From an uncultured Lentisphaeraceae bacterium (GTDB lineage: Bacteria > Verrucomicrobiota > Kiritimatiellia > RFP12 > DVOR01), in contig CAMGJH010000048.1 in NCBI GenBank assembly GCA_946056345.1, forward strand, positions 1 to 7,285: a stretch of 7,285 bases of DNA, given 5' to 3'. A program made the translations under genes and the position numbers. The notes beneath the pieces were generated by a model, which was given only the letters and a program-made list of their open reading frames with translations, was not told the origin of the DNA and ran no database searches. Below are positions 6,687 through 7,285 of this stretch, piece by piece (position 1 is the first letter of the stretch; each line of letters starts with the position of its first letter).

Positions 6687-6715
6687 AAACTAAGAAAAGC
6701 GCTTGCTTTTCTCAA
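6687..6715 (-). promoter_or_regulatory. Possible leftward promoter for the pyrB operon
   Basis: On the minus strand a good -35 box TTGAGA (6715-6710) is followed after 17 bases by a weak -10 box TAGTTT (6692-6687). Transcription would start near 6680 and give a leader of about 40 bases. The spacer is almost entirely the palindrome at 6693-6712. An alternative -10, TAGACT, lies nearer the gene but lacks a good -35. I see no pyrimidine attenuator in the short leader. Confidence 0.35.
6693..6712. promoter_or_regulatory. Perfect 8-4-8 palindrome between divergent promoters, candidate operator
   Basis: AGAAAAGC and GCTTTTCT form a perfect 8-bp inverted repeat around GCTT. It covers the rightward -35 box and fills the spacer of the proposed leftward promoter. 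A second, overlapping repeat CTTTT-CTC-AAAAG spans 6706-6718. The position suits a regulator acting on both directions, but no regulator gene is in the window and its identity is unknown. Confidence 0.5.
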
Positions 6716-6731
6716 AAGAAGCCGCTATACT
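6703..6731 (+). promoter_or_regulatory. Rightward sigma-70-like promoter for the pterin-synthase-family gene
   Basis: A -35 box TTGCTT (6703-6708) and a -10 box TATACT (6726-6731, five of six consensus bases) are separated by 17 bases. Transcription would start near 6738, giving an untranslated leader of about 77 bases. This A+T-rich stretch stands out from the G+C-rich surroundings. Confidence 0.65.
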
Positions 6732-6753
6732 TGATTTTGTAATGGTTGCAGAA

Positions 6754-6770
6754 TGCGGCCCTCCGCCGCA
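6754..6770 (+). other. Leader hairpin with an anti-Shine-Dalgarno-like loop
   Basis: TGCGGC and GCCGCA form a 6-bp stem around a CCTCC loop in the leader of the rightward gene. The loop's CTCC can pair with the GGAG of the ribosome binding site at 6802-6807. No T-tract follows, so it is not an obvious attenuator. Regulatory use is only inferred. Confidence 0.35.
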
Positions 6771-6814
6771 CCCCTGCCGCCATCCAAAACCAACACAACT
6801 CAAGGAGTCAACCC

Positions 6815-7285
6815 ATGCGTTCGATTACTCATCTCGACCTTCAGTACGCCCACCGCTTCTACGGCTTCCAGGGCGAGGCCCAATACCTCCACGGCCACAC
6901 CGGCGGCCTCACCATCGAGGTCGAGGACACCATCGAGCCCAGCGTCAACATGGTCTATCCCTGCTACGAAATCCAGAAGGTGGCCTGGGAAGTCCTCAAG
7001 AACTTCGACCACGCCCTCATCCTCCGCGAGGACGACCCCCTCCTGCCCGCCATCCTCGCCGTCTACGAGAAGCAGGGCATCCGCAACGGCTCGCCCCGCA
7101 ACACGATGAAGGGCCCCGCCTTCAAGACCGACCTCGCCACCGCCTACCCCGAGTGCCGCCTCGTCGTCACCAAGGAGACGATGACCGTTGAAGGGATGAT
7201 CAAGATGGTCTACGCCCTCCTCAAGGACAAGCTCAACATCGCCAAGATCACCTTCACCAGCGGTGTCAACGCCGCCACGATGGAC
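6815..7285 (+). CDS. Divergent 6-pyruvoyl-tetrahydropterin synthase / QueD-family protein (3' end outside window)
   Basis: The visible 157 residues match the COG0720 tunnelling fold of pterin and queuosine-precursor enzymes. YAHRFYGF gives zinc ligand His13, LHGH gives His26 and His28, and NFDHALILREDDPLL gives the family's Asp65-His66 pair. AAGGAG (6802-6807) sits seven bases before the ATG. Several conserved features are absent. The catalytic cysteine expected shortly before HGH (CxxxHGH in QueD) is replaced: four residues before His26 is Ala22, and no Cys lies between His13 and His26. HGHNY is HGHTG, MVxDF is MVYPC, and the C-terminal pterin-binding ET motif appears as FTSG. Between DDPLL and the C-terminal helix, the stretch around 75-120 (IRNGSPRN, MKGPAF) also seems longer than usual. 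Fold membership is fairly secure; standard QueD or PTPS activity is doubtful. The gene is transcribed away from pyrB, and no queuosine or folate neighbour is visible. Confidence 0.75.
   Translation, partial: MRSITHLDLQYAHRFYGFQGEAQYLHGHTGGLTIEVEDTIEPSVNMVYPCYEIQKVAWEVLKNFDHALILREDDPLLPAILAVYEKQGIRNGSPRNTMKGPAFKTDLATAYPECRLVVTKETMTVEGMIKMVYALLKDKLNIAKITFTSGVNAATMD

Noticed and set aside
6641..6715. 25-codon upstream extension of pyrB (ATG at 6715)
   Set aside because: It would cover the promoter and palindrome region and lacks a ribosome binding site, whereas AAAGGAAGG precedes the ATG at 6640.
5582..6742. Open frame of 386 codons opposite pyrB on the plus strand
   Set aside because: It lies antisense to a clearly recognisable pyrB, has a Gly/Ala/Arg/His-rich composition with no family motif, and is the usual shadow frame of G+C-rich DNA.
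6738..6814. preQ1 riboswitch or pyrimidine attenuator in the divergent control region
   Set aside because: I could not find the conserved preQ1 aptamer pattern, and the pyrB leader is too short and lacks a terminator hairpin with a T-tract.

Overview
This is an ordinary, densely packed, G+C-rich bacterial chromosomal window of housekeeping metabolism genes. I see no phage, insertion sequence, CRISPR array or RNA gene. The proteins suggest a member of the PVC group (Verrucomicrobiota, Kiritimatiellota, Lentisphaerota or Planctomycetota). The reasons are a long aspartate carbamoyltransferase with the PVC-like 'TFLS' active-site context, an RNase HIII in a G+C-rich genome, and a class II EPSP synthase. 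This placement is an inference from remembered family patterns, not a search.

Layout: positions 1-2256 carry a rightward pair, the C-terminal part of hisA (histidine synthesis) followed after 24 bases by a Uup-type ABC-F ATPase. Positions 2253-6640 carry a leftward operon read as pyrB (aspartate carbamoyltransferase), rnhC (RNase HIII), aroA (EPSP synthase) and a PHP-domain phosphoesterase. Spacings are 68 bases between pyrB and rnhC, 13 between rnhC and aroA, and a 4-base ATGA overlap between aroA and the PHP gene. The two transcription units converge with overlapping stop codons, and a hairpin in the tail of uup looks like the terminator of the leftward operon. Positions 6641-6814 form a divergent control region with promoter-like boxes in both directions and a perfect 8-4-8 palindrome. 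From 6815 a rightward gene runs off the window; it encodes a divergent 6-pyruvoyl-tetrahydropterin synthase/QueD-family protein.

The leftward operon joins unrelated basic functions (pyrimidine synthesis, RNA:DNA hybrid removal, aromatic amino acid synthesis, nucleotide or RNA turnover), so it reads as a growth-linked housekeeping unit rather than a pathway.

The points most worth a second look are: the pteridine-family protein lacking the catalytic cysteine; heptamer repeat arrays in opposite orientation around the rnhC start, one of them inside the coding sequence; the class II EPSP synthase with Ala at the glyphosate-determining position; and the terminator hidden in the end of uup. I found no convincing new defence or mobile system.
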